Of a stretch of 64,000 nucleotides of DNA, positions 43,094 to 55,269 are shown in pieces. Under the pieces are notes generated by a model. It was not told the DNA's origin, ran no database searches, and saw nothing but the letters and a program-made list of their open reading frames with translations. The position numbers and the translations under genes were made by a program. The stretch lies in NCBI GenBank assembly GCA_024291935.2, contig CM044320.1:52022001-52086000 (forward strand), given 5' to 3'. Origin of the DNA: Okapia johnstoni (taxonomy: Eukaryota > Chordata > Mammalia > Artiodactyla > Giraffidae). The stretch's first letter is position 1. Every line of letters begins with the position of its first letter.

Positions 43094-44259
43094 CCCCCGA
43101 GACATTTTAGACCAACATGCATCCAGAAACAAATAGCTTGGTAGAGAGAAAACAAGTTTCTTAGCAGAAGGGCACAGGGCTGGAGTGTTTGACAATTGGA
43201 TGATATAGTAAGTCAGTCTAAAAAATCAGGGGTTACAGGATAGAGAAGACATCTGACTTTTACATGAGAAGTCTGGCTAAACCCAGTGCTTCATTTCAGG
43301 AGGACCCAGAACTGAGACTTTTAAGGATGACAACATTTCTTCTGCAGTGACAAACAGCAACAGCCTCTACCAGCAACCCACCAATACTTACGGCAGAGTA
43401 CTTTCGTATTTTGCTCCGAACTTTTTATACCCAGTAAAACATTAAGGCGTTTATGATCAAGTGTAATTCAACCAAGTTGGTAAAGTACTATCTTAAAGCT
43501 GAAGACTTAATAACAACCCGGGTTCAGAGACTGGCTGTCACCAGCAGGCAGAGAGCTACGGTACACAAAAACACCAGTTTGTGTGATAAAAGCTTGACAG
43601 CCTTGCCTACACACAAACCAAAGAAAATAACATGCCCGTGACAGCGACAACAGCAGCAATTTTAAACTTCTCACTGATGAAATGCACTTTGCAGTCATAA
43701 CTCTTGCATAAATCTGGATGTCATTTGTTTCAAGCTATAATTTTGTGATCCAGTGGATCATTGTGTAGACCCTTTACCTGCAAATGAGCTCCATAATGCA
43801 GAATGTGCAGAAATCATTGAGCTATCAGTGACATCAGGGGCTGGGCTGCTAGGATTATTAACAGATATTTTTTTCACCTGGAAGCACAGACTAAAATCAA
43901 TCATTCTGATAACCAGGCATGGCATGAGCTGTCTGCACTTTCACTTCAATTGGATTAATCACATATACACAGACCTTTACCTTAAAGAAGCAATTGTTCA
44001 CATTTAATCACAAAGAAACATTCAAGCATACCCTCAGACATTACTAAATTTAACCACAATTTATGCATCCTGTTTTTAGCAAATATGTTTATGATAATAT
44101 GGGTTTCTGCATTTAAATGTACTGTTTCATTCATGTTACCAACATAAAAATCAAAGCTAGGTAAAATGCATTTTATATCACTTATCAACTATTTGACATT
44201 TTTGAAGTTTCCATTATACTCATATATTTTATTGCACAATTTATGCTGATGATCACAGT
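43094..44259. other. repeat-poor non-coding sequence, possible conserved block at 43740-43990
   Basis: Lies between the duplicated blocks. No gene or transposon recognised. 43740-43990 is of balanced composition and free of simple repeats, and holds 'caattggattaatcacatat' (homeodomain-like TAAT core) and 'gtggatcattgtgtagaccc'. Its texture resembles mammalian conserved non-coding sequence, but conservation cannot be measured here. Confidence 0.4.
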
Positions 44260-44467
44260 AAGGTGAAGTATCAGCATTATATTCTTTTCACTACAGTAGA
44301 ACATACTAGATACCAGATTTCACCATGTTACATGTTCTACTTCTTACAAAGATTTGGTTCTATTACTCTATCAATTTCTCCTGCTTTCAATAATGCATGA
44401 TAACAAGTACCATTGTGGGTATATGATTTTTTTTTAGTCTGAAATAGAATTGGGACCAAGTAAATCT
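44260..44467 (+). repeat. local duplication, copy 2 (partner at 42879-43093)
   Basis: Partner block of 42879-43093 in direct orientation. It has a T run ('gatttttttttagtctgaaa') where copy 1 has 'aacaaaatttaatctgaaag'. Similarity may extend to the left as far as about 44232. Confidence 0.65.
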
Positions 44468-44794
44468 CTCTTATGATCCTCACAACAGTGTTCCAGAAGG
44501 CACATCTGCTGTTACTATAACAACAGAAAGGCAGAGTCTAAAGAGATTCATCTGTACTTGGGGCAGTCCACACACCAGGAGGATTCCTGGGCTCCTCTCT
44601 AATAAGCAGAAGGTGAATTTAAAAGAAGGAGGACTTGAACAGGACTTGATGTATGAATGGGACACATGACTGTCAGAATCAAGGAAAGGGAGAAGGACAG
44701 CTCAGGATTTACAAGCTGCTTTGAGACCAAAGGTGCATACCTTCTATCATAGACGTCAGCTCCCTTAGGTACTGGAAAATTTCCCATTGCTGAG

Positions 44795-45060
44795 TTATTG
44801 TTGTTTACTTGCCAAGTCATGTCCAACTCTTTGCAACCCCATGAACTGCAGCACTCTGGGATTCTTTATCCTTCACTATCTCCCTAAGTTTGCTCAAATT
44901 TAAGTCCATTGAGTCAGTGATGCCATCCAACTATCTCATCTGCTGCCTGCTTCTCCTCTTGCCCTCAACCCTTCCCAGCCTCAGGGTCCTTTCCAATGAG
45001 TCAGCTCTTCGCATCAGGTGGCCAAAGTATTAGCGCTTCAGCTTCAGCTTCAGCATCAGA
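44795..45060 (-). mobile_element. BovB LINE 3' fragment
   Basis: 'gccaagtcatgtccaactct', 'gtccattgagtcagtgatgc' and 'gcatcaggtggccaaagtat', antisense, ending in a 'cttcagcttcagcttcagca' triplet-expanded stretch. About 265 bases, heavily 5'-truncated. Confidence 0.9.
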
Positions 45061-45539
45061 TATGTGTACAAAGTTAAGAACTGGTCAGAGGTGACACCAG
45101 ACAGAAGAAAGAATCACCCTCCAGCTGTCTGACCAAAGGACAAACAGCACTGCCTTCAGATGGAAATGAAGTCACCTGTCCAGGATCAGTCCATCTAAAA
45201 CTCTGCCTCTTTCCCTGCCTTAGCTTCTGCTTCATTGGCTTCTTCTGGGGCCATTGACTTCCTTGGTCTTCTTGTTCCTCTTACCATATTATTAATAGAT
45301 ATATCTCCATTTGGGCATCCCCCAGCCTGTCTGCCATTCCAAGGAAAGTCTATCAGGTCACTAATCCCACTTTCCATCCTGAATCTTTTGGTTTCAGTTT
45401 CTTCCTACCTGAGCTCTAGCTTGGTCTCAACCTGGAGTTTTCTGACCTCTCTGGATTGAACTTTGCCCCTTTTATGGAAGAGATCATTCTCTGATTCAGC
45501 CATTCTCCAGTAGCGGAGACTAATGCCCAGTCATAAATC
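45061..45539. other. unclassified non-coding sequence
   Basis: No gene. Open frames at 45195-45377 (minus) and 45235-45459 (plus) overlap and have no recognised domain. Confidence 0.4.
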
Positions 45540-45990
45540 AACAGACACAAGAATAAAATAAATAGAAATTTCTATAAGTGAAGGAAATAAACTAAACTGA
45601 AGGAAAAATGGAGTGGCATGAACCTCTCTTTGTAGGGTGGTCACAAAGATGTCTTAAAGGAGCTGATGTTTGCCTTGAGATACAAGAAGAGGAGAAGCAT
45701 CCAGCCATAGTAACTGCATGCATAGAAACTTGCAGCACCAGAAAGGGGCTATGGTCATAGGACAGAAAAAAAAAAGTGCAGCTTATCAGTAGTGAACTCC
45801 GGGGGAAGGGTCCAGAGATAAAAGTGAGAGGTGGGTATGGGTCAGATCATACATAAGTCATAGTCAAAGAGTTTGGGTTTCATTCTAAGTCTCTTGCATG
45901 GCATGTTGTTATAAGACCCAAAGAGACTTTGGGGACTCATTCCATCTGTCAGGTAGAAGGTAATTCTTTTGCTTTTTATCCATGAACCAA
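45540..45990 (+). mobile_element. old mammal-wide repeat, possibly L2-related
   Basis: 'ttgtagggtggtcacaaaga', 'ctgatgtttgccttgagata' and 'tgggtttcattctaagtctc' share layout with 59480-60060. This is a common ancient mammalian repeat whose family I cannot name with confidence. Confidence 0.35.
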
Positions 45991-46650
45991 CTTTTGTAAG
46001 TCAACTTGACTAATGTTTGTTTATAATTAGTGAGTAAGCTGCTACTTTAATATTGCCAGCCTGGAAGAGGCCCCTTCAAGGCATGTTGAATTAACTGATG
46101 TGAATAAAAACAATGAATAAAAATACCTCTCTCTTTTAATGAGAACAGCAACTTCTATTTCCCTGGGCTTTTTCAGTCCCATAAGACCTTTTAAAGCAGA
46201 GTGAACGTGTTCTGGTTCAAATGCTAGAAACATAAACTTGTCTCTTTTTCTCATTGGGTTATGTTTTGAGAGGCCATTTTAGATCAATCTTTTTGAGTAC
46301 AAAGGCTTCCAGCAGCTGTGTCTAAAACCTGCCCAGCACCACTGCTAGAGTGGTCATTTTTCCTCTGATGCGATTCTCACATGGGACCAAAGAAGGCTGC
46401 AACCCTTTGTCTGACACATGGACCCGTCATACTCTGGAACTGTTAATAACAAGGCCCCGGAGCTTGTGCTCTGTAAGGACCTGTTTTTGCAACCTGACCT
46501 CAAAGTGAAATGTTGGGTAAAATGTCACTTCTCTACCCTTCCATTTGTAGAGGGGTTTTAAAAAGTTTATATAGGTACTTTCTGAATCTATTCATACATT
46601 CTGTCTCTACCACCTTTCAGGTATTAGATTGCATATCTTTAATATTGCCA
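45991..46650. other. unclassified non-coding sequence
   Basis: No gene or clear repeat recognised. Confidence 0.45.
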
Positions 46651-46858
46651 GTGCTCAGTGCATGCTCAGACTCTCTGCGACCCCATGGACTGCAGTCCAC
46701 CAGGTTCCTCTGTCCATGGGATTCTCCAGGCAAGAACACCGAAAAGAGTTGCCATTTCCTCCTCCAGAGGATCTTCCCAATCCAGGGATCAAACCCAAGG
46801 CTCCTGTGACTTCTGCATTGGAGGCAGATTCTTTACCACTGAGCCATTTGGAAAGCCC
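46651..46858 (-). mobile_element. Bov-tA SINE
   Basis: 'gctcagtgcatgctcagact', 'gtccatgggattctccaggc' and the head end 'gagccatttggaaagccc'. Overlapping plus-strand open frames at 46510-46936 are readings of this SINE. Confidence 0.93.
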
Positions 46859-47559
46859 TTACATATTCTAATTATTATTCACTTTACAAAGAAGCAAAGT
46901 TATGAACACTGGATTTTATTCCAGTTCTGTAACTAATCTGTCCTGTGACTAAATAAAAATTGTTCCCTCTCTAAGTTGTTTTTTTTTTTTTTGCCACATG
47001 ACTTCTGTAGATCCTTCCAGCTCTATTACTCTGTGGCTCTCTACCTACAAGGACTAAAAAATAAGGCCAGTATTCATTCTGTGTGTTTGTGCCTGCTCAG
47101 TCCCAATAGACTAAACTGCTCTTACACACAGACCCCAAAGTACAAGTGCCCAAACAAAATAGAATTTACTTCTCTTTTATGGCCCAGGACCATGGACAGG
47201 TCTAGGGCCTGGTCCAGGACAGGTATTCTAGAGCAGCTGACAGCGCTGTCCCTTCCTCTGATTCAGGGACCTGATAACAATACTTGCTCTCCAAGGTCAC
47301 TCTGCTAGTAACCCTTTCAGCCCATCAGAAAGAGGACAAAGTTGAAATCCAGGGCCAGCTATATCCTGCTAGGTAAATAAAGCAAAAATGATACATACCT
47401 CTCCCTCTTTCATTCCTCTGGCAAGAGCTTAAACTCATGGCCACATCTGGCTGTAAGGAAGGCTAGAAGTTACAGCCCCAGGCTGGATTCAGACAGAAGT
47501 CCATTGCTAAGAGGAGGAGAATGGATTGGGTGAACAGACTGTGGTATCTACCAGTTGCC
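46859..47559. other. unclassified non-coding sequence with T run
   Basis: A 14-base T run lies near 46979-46992. 47060-47330 may be an old mammalian repeat, not identified. The 110-codon plus frame (46976-47308) starts in the T run and has no recognised domain. Confidence 0.4.
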
Positions 47560-47760
47560 CAATACCTGTAAGGTGCTTCAAATTCTATAAAGCTTTCCAT
47601 CTACTGACTTCTTACCACAGCTTTGTAAGATAGTTAAGATCTCCATGCTACAGAGGTGAAACTATGTCCCAGAGAGATTAAGCAGAATATAGGAGGTCTC
47701 ACAATTAAGAGCTGATCTAAGCTTCAATTTCAGGTCTGCTGGTCAGTACTTTCTCTATTA
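47560..47760 (-). mobile_element. MIR SINE
   Basis: Reverse-strand MIR: 'taccacagctttgtaagata', 'gctacagaggtgaaactatg' and 'gattaagcagaatataggag'. Confidence 0.65.
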
Positions 47761-50611
47761 TAAATACTAAATTGAAATATTTACATAGGAAGTAATCATT
47801 AGCATAAATCTGCATGAATATGATGAATTTTGAAGAACAAAGGGGCTTTATTATGAACAGCAATGGGAGAAACTAAAGTCTGCCATAGACTCCTGCTTAA
47901 TCCTCCAGTGTTAACAGGTCTCTGGGTAACCTGGGGAGAATCTCACAAGTGATTTTTTTAAAAAACACTGATAAGTTGTTTGTAACTGAGTCATGTACTC
48001 ATTTTGCTCTCACTCTCAGTTAGTCTACAAAGTGTGTAAGGACAGAGGAATTGGCAAGAAACACTCTGGTTGGAAGTAAATCATTGAAGACCAGAATCTA
48101 AAAAATATTAAAAATAAAAGATATATATGGTCATCTCACACAGAGAAGTGGTTCTGTAGTGCCAGTAGATTTGCAGATCACGAGAAAACAGTATGTACCT
48201 CCCTACACCTACCCATCACAGGCACTCACAAATCATTTGCTGCTTCAACTATTTTATGCTTGCTATGAAAATCCAACCATAAACTGTCAATAAACCAACC
48301 TCACGCCTTTTGAAGGAACAGTTAAGCAATCCCTCAGCACAACATTGAAACACTATACCTGGGTTTTTCCTTAGTTCAAGCCAAATTTCTATGAAAATAA
48401 AGAATCCCTAAGGAGTGCATTAGGTTTAATTATTACTAGTTTCAGTCTTCAAAAAGAATTGAAATAGTAATATTTCAGGATGATTTCTCTCCCAACTCTA
48501 ACCCTATTTACATTAATATGACTTCACAGTTTAGAAGCAGAGGTACCCTTTCTCACAAATCTGTTCAAAATTGGTCATTTTTTAAAGAGACGGTAGTTTT
48601 ATGGATGACCAACTCTATATAAGAAAGGTTGTGATGGGTCTCAGAGCTTGGCCGTCATTCATAAAGAATTCACGATGAACTCTCAGAGAAGGGATGTCAG
48701 TGAAGCTCACCAAGTCAGTTTTAATGTTCCAAATGTAACAAGGTAATGTGTTATTTCACACAGCAAGTTAACACAGCTCTGCTGCACCCTTTCTGAGAAG
48801 GGCCGGAAAGCTTATCAATGGATATGATTCCTTAAGGAGAATTTTAAGAATTACGCCACCCTCCATCCTATTAGGACAAAGCTCTTGGCTAAGTCTTCTG
48901 GACACTTCCTCCTAGTTCATCTTTATTCTAGATACCCCTGGGCCTCACAGAGACAGTGCTGGCCACATTTTGTCATTATTTAAGGGAAGCTTGGAATTCC
49001 ACCAAATTGTACTATCATGGCCTTTAAAAACTGTAACAATAACCAACTTCCTTTAGCAATTTTGAGTGCTGTTTTGTTTTAATATCCAGGCCTGTCATCG
49101 TTGAGTTACATTTATTGAACACTTTTGTGTTTATAACATTGAATTCAGTAGATAACAGAGCAGAAAAAGGACAGAAGTAGAGGATTTTTACAAACTAGAG
49201 AGAAGAATCTAAATCTATCTCAAAAGCTAATAGCATTTTATAAATGCAGTTCATCTGAATGCTAATTTCTCTGGTCTTTTGTTTACACAAGAAAGCTCCA
49301 GGCTGGTTTATGGTGTCACATTTATCAGACAGTAGAATATAAGCAAATCCCATTACACCCGAATTCAGCCACCCAAATGAACCAAAATATGGATTATGGT
49401 ATCTTTTACGCTGCAATTTCTACTTAAAAACAGAAATGTAATTTTAATGCTCAGCAAAATACAAAAGAAAAGCAAACTGTTTTTCTCACGATTCCTGCTT
49501 TGACTTTCATTGTCTGAGCCCTTAGGCTCATCAGTAACTATGTAAGAAGGAAAAAAAAGTATTTAAAACATGATCACAAAATGACTCAAAGCCCAGAAAG
49601 TGTAGTTACTGGTGTTAAGCACCTGTCTTTAGAAACTCAGACCGTTCAGCGTTCTCTCAAAATTCTGCAGGTTTTCAAATAGTTCCATCTTTATGTAGCT
49701 TAGAAAATGCCCTTTCTTTGTCATAGCATCCACTAGAGATTTTTTTTTTTATAACACCAAGCTCCTTTATTCCTCCCAAGGGACAAGCAAAACCTTATCT
49801 TCAGTTTCAGGACAGACCAAGTTCTTAGAGACAGTGTCAGAAAGGAACAGTACCCATATTTATTGTAGTTGTTTAGGGACTTGACGAACAGTCAAAGACC
49901 AAGGATACAATTTTTCCACTGTGGTAATCTGGGCAGACATGTTAAAAACTTACCCACAGCAACTTCATTGAAGGAGCTACCTTTTCAAACTTAAATGCCA
50001 CAAGGAGAGGGTATTGCCAAATAGAAAGTTTCACCCTTTAAAATAGAAAAACCTAGTTCTGAACAATTATCTATTTTTGGTCTCTTTTTCTTAATGTTAT
50101 CTATTCATTAGAGCTTTTCCTACTCTTTTATAAATTACATTACCCTTTTCGCTAGAGGTTGCAGTTCCCAGAGATCTCAAGGTCAATTATAAGAGCACAC
50201 ACTCAACCATCAACTTATCATTCACTATTTATTGCATGGATAACAGATTCTACACACTCACAATCTTAGGGTTTGAGCGTGACCAATACAGAGCGGCCTT
50301 CTTCCCCACCCAATTCTGATCCAATTGAGAAATAAGATCAAAGAGTAATACATTAAGATCAAATTATCTTTTTTTCTGATAAAGCTGCTAGAAGAGTCTG
50401 TGTCTAATATGCACACAAGAGGGTTTCTTAATGCCAAACACCAGGTTTAAGGAGGTTTATTAACCAGACACGGGGGGCCCTAAATGACCACAGCCCTCTC
50501 CTGTGAATTGTGAAGCTCCCCACCTGGCCAGGAGCAATCCAGAGTACAAACTCACAAACCAGAGTTAGATACGATAAAGTGGAGAGGAAAGGATACAGCT
50601 ATGCACATCCA
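47761..50611. other. 2.85 kb of unclassified, SINE-free non-coding sequence
   Basis: No gene, RNA gene or ruminant-specific repeat recognised. A T run is at about 49739-49750. The minus frame 49195-49416 has no recognised domain. The absence of BovA insertions over nearly 3 kb is notable against the window average. Confidence 0.45.
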
Positions 50612-51195
50612 ATTGTTGTTGTGCAGTCGCTTAGTTGTGTCTGACTCTGAAACCTCACAGACAGCAGCACACTAGGCCTCCCTGTCCTTCACCATCTCCT
50701 GAAGCTTGCTCAAACTCATGTCCATTGAGTTGTTTATGTCATTCAACCATCTTGTCCTCTGTTGTCCCCTTCTCCTCCTGCCCTCAATCTTTCCCAGTAT
50801 CAGGGTCTTTTCTAAAGAGTCAGTTCTTCACATCAGGTGGCCAAAGTATTGGAGCTTCTTCAGCTTCAGCATCAGTCTTCCCAATGAATTTTCAGGACTG
50901 ATTTCCTTTAGGATGGATTGGTTTGACCTCCTTGCAGTCCAAGGGACTCTCAAGAGTCTTCTCCAATATCACACTTCAAAAGCATCAGTTCTTCAGTGCT
51001 CAACTTTCTTTATGGTCCAACTCTCACATCCATACATGACTACTGGAAAAACCACAGCTTTGACTATAAGGACCTTTGTCAGGAAACTAATGTCTCTGCC
51101 TTTTAATATGCTGTCTACATTTGTCATAGCTTTTTTCCCCAAGGAGCAAGTGTCTTTTACTTTCATGGCTGCAGTCACCATCTGCAGGGATTTTA
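50612..51195 (-). mobile_element. BovB LINE 3' fragment (about 580 bp)
   Basis: Antisense BovB from its 3' terminus ('gcagtcgcttagttgtgtct') through 'ggccaaagtattggagcttc', 'ctctcaagagtcttctccaa', 'ttaatatgctgtctacattt' and 'gcagtcaccatctgcaggga'. The minus-strand frame 50993-51181 carries the BovB C-terminal YGCESWTIKK block. The 207-codon plus-strand frame over it is an antisense shadow. Confidence 0.92.
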
Positions 51196-51199
51196 CCTG

Positions 51200-51520
51200 C
51201 TATTGCCCCAGGTTCCCACATCACTCACCCTCTCACTTCAGGATGACTTTTCTGGCCACACTATTTAAACTTGAAAGTTCTCAGTCATCTCAGAAACTTC
51301 CCTGCTTTTATTTTTCTCCAAAGTACTGATTGGTGTTTGACATGTCACTTTGTAATTATAAAAAACATATTTGCTGGTGTCTATCTCCCCAGCTGCAGTG
51401 TAAGCTCTTTGAGGGCCAGGCTTTGGGACTGCTTTGGTTAATGCCAAATTTCCAGTGCCGAGAACAGTATTTGGAAGCTAGTAGCCACTAGCTAATATTT
51501 GCTGGAAGAAAGAATGAATA
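51200..51520 (+). mobile_element. L2 LINE 3' region
   Basis: 'ctgcagtgtaagctctttga' with 'gggccaggctttgggactg', 'ccgagaacagtatttggaag' and 'ctggaagaaagaatgaatag' is the L2 3' end layout. Confidence 0.6.
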
Positions 51521-52264
51521 GATCAGTCCCTCAGCCAGGCACAAAGCACCACAAGCTGCTGGAATCTGCTAGCCAGGACTGCTAGGAGTCCATCCTCCTC
51601 CCCAAATCTGAAATCCATCTGTCCTAGCCACTCCATCTTCACAAACTTAATCCTCTTGATTTCTCCCTCAATATTCCCTGCTTGTGCACCAGATGTCAAT
51701 ACTCCTAATGGAATTAACTCCCCAAACTTTAAAACTTTTGCTTAGAGGAGCAGGACAGAATGTATGGTCTTTGGGGACAGGACTTCACAGAGAGAGAGGG
51801 GAAGGGGCATAGCTGTATGTGACCATTTCTTTACCCAAATTTTCTTGGTTAAGTTGTTTATCCTCCATGCTCAACCTTATTCTAAGATGCAAAGTCTAAA
51901 AGTATTACATGAACGGATTTCCATCCACATGGAAGGAAGCATCAGATGGGGGGAATAAATTTCCCCAAACCAAAGATGTTATTTATAGTCCAGAGAGTTT
52001 CTGAAAATAAACTTTATAACTGTATAAAGTTTATAAGTGTTTATAAATGTTATTTATGGTCTAGAGAGTTTAGAGAAAGAAACTATTATTAAGAAAAATA
52101 ACTTATGTAATATAAGTTAAAGTGTCATGGGAACATAAATGAAGAAGTAGCCAGTTCTATTTAGTTTGTTTATATCTGCCAGTGTGTTGTAAACTCAGGC
52201 TCTTTTTTTGTAACAGTGGGTAAGTAACTACTAACATATGTATTTGTCCTAAAGTAATTCCTTA
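51521..52264. other. unclassified non-coding sequence with short internal repeat
   Basis: No gene. 'gttatttatagtccagagag' near 51978 recurs as 'gttatttatggtctagagag' near 52049, a diverged local tandem of about 70 bases including 'ctttataactgtataaag'. Confidence 0.5.
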
Positions 52265-52345
52265 ATTTTGTAGAGCCCTTTATCCATTTGCAAAGTGATC
52301 TCTTACGTATCATCTCATTTCATCTTCATCTCCCCACTTGCCATT
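52265..52345 (-). mobile_element. MIR SINE fragment
   Basis: 'gagccctttatccatttgca' and 'tctcatttcatcttcatctc' fit the reverse MIR 3' portion. Confidence 0.45.
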
Positions 52346-52395
52346 TAGGAATGTGCATAGCTTCACACATATGCATGTGCACAAACATAAAGGCA

Positions 52396-52410
52396 CACAC
52401 ACACACACAG
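52396..52410. repeat. (CA)n short microsatellite
   Basis: Seven to eight CA units, interrupted at either side. Confidence 0.85.
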
Positions 52411-52889
52411 AGTCAGAGATCTGAAGTGTCCCCCGGTGATCATCATTTCCTGCTTTAGTCTTATCAATCACCATGTTTATCTGGGCCCAGAATAAAGATC
52501 ATATTTCTTGATCATACTTCCATCTCCATGTAGTCCCAGAATATAACTGATATATGTAACTAGCAAGGGGTTGGGAACGTGACCTCCTTCCTTCACTCAT
52601 TCCTGTCCTTGGGAATGTGGCTTTCATGGCTGGAGCTGGAATAGCCATTGTAACCATAAGGTACAATTTTGAGAATGAGGCCACACCTAGTGGAACAAAA
52701 TGGAAGAAATTTGTGTCCCTGACATGATGAAGTGCCATAGCATCCCTGGGTCCTGCTTTTAACTGTTATATGAGAAATTAATGAACCTTCATCTTGTTTA
52801 GGTCTCTACTTTAGGATTTTAGGCATTCACATACAAAACTAACTCTAGTCCACCCACTCAACCCAAACACACACAATCTTGCGCTGCCT
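52411..52889. other. unclassified non-coding sequence
   Basis: No gene. The minus frame 52499-52738 has no recognised domain. A diverged LTR origin of 52480-52740 is possible but unproven. Confidence 0.35.
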
Positions 52890-53190
52890 CATTCTAGAAT
52901 TCTTTGTGCTTCCCTTTGTTTCTGGCTCAGGTCTTCTCTCCCTTATTTCTAAACTCTCTTATCCCTCCTTTGAATAATCACCTCAAATGTCACTTCATAC
53001 CCAAAGCTTTCTTCTTCTTGGCCCTAGATCCTCTCCCACCCAGAGCAATATCTGCCAACTTTGATGGCCCACAGTGTAATCCTTGATGAACTAAACTTGT
53101 AAAAAAGGTCATAAGCTTCTTAAAAGTAGGAATCAAAACTATTTTACTTGATATTCCCCTAATCTAGCCATGTGCCCATACTGGAATATG
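52890..53190 (+). mobile_element. L2 LINE 3' region, diverged
   Basis: 'aatcacctcaaatgtcactt' with 'cccaaagctttcttcttctt' and 'gaatcaaaactattttactt' parallels the L2 coding/3' transition seen at 55270-55650. Confidence 0.5.
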
Positions 53191-53194
53191 TAGA

Positions 53195-53300
53195 CATGGT
53201 AAGTATTAATATTCCCATTTTACAGATGGAGAAAATGAGGTTAGGCACCTAACTTAATATTCAAACTGTGTCTTCCTACTGAGGTGCATTCAAATTTTAA
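53195..53300 (-). mobile_element. MIR SINE fragment
   Basis: 'attcccattttacagatgga' and 'gaaaatgaggttaggcacct' are the MIR core on the reverse strand. Confidence 0.65.
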
Positions 53301-53348
53301 AATAACTATGATTAAGGGATCTGAATATGTCTTTTTGTTCCAGGCTAT

Positions 53349-54421
53349 CAGTTCAGTTCAGTTCAGTCACTCAGTCGTGTCCAACACTTTGTGACCACAT
53401 GGCCTACAGCATGTCAGGATTCCCTGTCCATCACCAACTCCTGGAGCTTGCTCAAATTCATGTCCATTGAGTCAGTGATGCCATCCAACCATCTCATCCT
53501 CTGTCATCCCCTTCTCCTCCTGCCTTCAATCTTTCCCAGCATCAGGGTCTCTTCAAATGAGTCAGTTCTTCCAATCAGGTGGTCAAAATATTGGAACTTC
53601 AGCTCAGCATCAGTCCTTCCAATGAATATTCAGGACTGATTTCCTTTAGGATGGACTGGTTGGATCTCCTTGGAGTCCAAGGGACTCTCAAGAGCCTTCT
53701 CCAACACCACACAGTTCAAATGCATCAATTCTTTGGTGCTCAGCTTTCTTTATGGTCTCACATCCACACATGCCTACTGGAATAACCATAGCTTTGACTA
53801 GATGGACCTTGGTCAGTAAAGTAATGTCTCTACTTTTTAATATGCTGTCTAGTTTGGTTATAGCTTTTCTTCCAAGAAGCAAGCATCTTTTAATTTCAAG
53901 GCTGTAGTCACCATCTGCAGTGATTTTGGAGCCCAAGTAAATAAAATCTCTCACTGTTTTCATTGTTTCCCCATTTATTTACCATGAAGTGATGGGACCA
54001 GATGCCTTTTTCTTAGTTTTCTGAATGTTGAGTTTTAAGCTAGCTTTTTCACTCCCTCTTTCACTTTCATCAGGAGGATCTGCAGTTCCTCTTCACTTTC
54101 TGCCATAAGAGTGGCGTCATCTGAATATCTGAAGTTATTGAAATTTCTCCCTGCAATCTGGATTCCAGCTTGTGCTTCATCCAGTCTGGCATTTCACATG
54201 ATGTACTCTTCATATAAGTTAAATAAGCAAGGTAACAATATACAACCTTGACGTACTCCTTTCCCAATATTGAACTAGTCCGTTGTTCCATGTCCAATTC
54301 TAATTCTTGCTTCTTGACCTGCATACAGATTTCTCAGGAGGCAGGTGAGATGGTCTGGTATTTCCATCTCTTGAAGAATTTTTCACAGTTTTTTTTGATC
54401 CACAATCAAAGGTTTTATTTA
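53349..54421 (-). mobile_element. BovB LINE, 5'-truncated 1.07 kb copy with perfect 12-bp target duplication
   Basis: Left end is the BovB terminal repeat 'agttcagttcagttcagtca'. The text runs antisense through the C-terminal region and the reverse-transcriptase block 'gccataagagtggcgtcatc' (antisense of the YADD region, here altered to a YSDD-like codon set) and ends at 'cacaatcaaaggttttattt'. 'gttccaggctat' at 53337-53348 and 54422-54433 is a perfect target duplication. Frames are broken (for example minus 53688-53963 and 54070-54324), so it is inactive. Confidence 0.94.
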
Positions 54422-54433
54422 GTTCCAGGCTAT

Positions 54434-55269
54434 ATATAGCTTGTTCACAAATAGACCCAGATCTGCAGAAATAATCCATGAAAGCCTGCTATGTTAGTTT
54501 CATTCACTACGTAATTTAGGGCCCAAAATATATGTCACAGTCCTATTGAATATCTAAAGGACTCACTGAGTTAGGGGGAGGAAATCTCAGTTTCTTTATG
54601 GTTAAATCACAGTGAAGTCTCCTCTCTCCTGTTTATTCTTCCTCTTCTGAGTAAAGCAATCTAAGACAAATTTTTAGGAGGTGATTGGTAAGTACTAGAT
54701 AATAATTTTTATGCAGCTGTAGCATTTAACATAAACAGATTTTAACTTTTCCTGCATAGTTAGAGCCCAGTGATCCAACCTGTAAATTTATTTAAATGAT
54801 ACACAAATGGGTTTATTAACAGACAAGCCAAAAATATAATATTTTATGATATAATATCCTAAAAAAATCAAGAAAGACTCCCAAATCTGTGTATGAAAAC
54901 TGGAAGATGATGATAAATGCCAAGGTCCACACTACTTAGGAAGGGAGCAGGCAGGTTTCTCAGGAAAGGTTTCTCTGACTCACAGAAGAACCTGGCCACA
55001 CGGGTAGTAGTGCAGCCAAGTGTTCAAGAGTGTTCTTAAGGGTCTGCTCTGTGACTCCAATTCACCCATTAATCTCCTGGGAAACAGGTGCTTCACACAC
55101 AACCAAGCGTGAACCTTTGAACATATGTCAGATGCTTTTCCTCCACTGCTTGAAGCCTCCAGGGACCCTCCAGAGCACAAGGAGTCAACTGTGAAGCCTC
55201 CCCACAGCCCACACAGCCCTGCTATGTGGCCTAGCCCTGGACAACCCCATCCTTTCTCCTCCCTCTGCT
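54434..55269. other. unclassified non-coding sequence
   Basis: No gene or clear repeat in 0.8 kb. Confidence 0.45.

Noticed and set aside
46976..47308. 110-codon plus-strand open frame
   Set aside because: Begins inside a T run, has no domain and overlaps sequence that resembles an old repeat.
50706..51329. 207-codon plus-strand open frame
   Set aside because: It lies antisense over a BovB 3' fragment and continues into L2 sequence; the real coding sense is the minus strand, which is broken.
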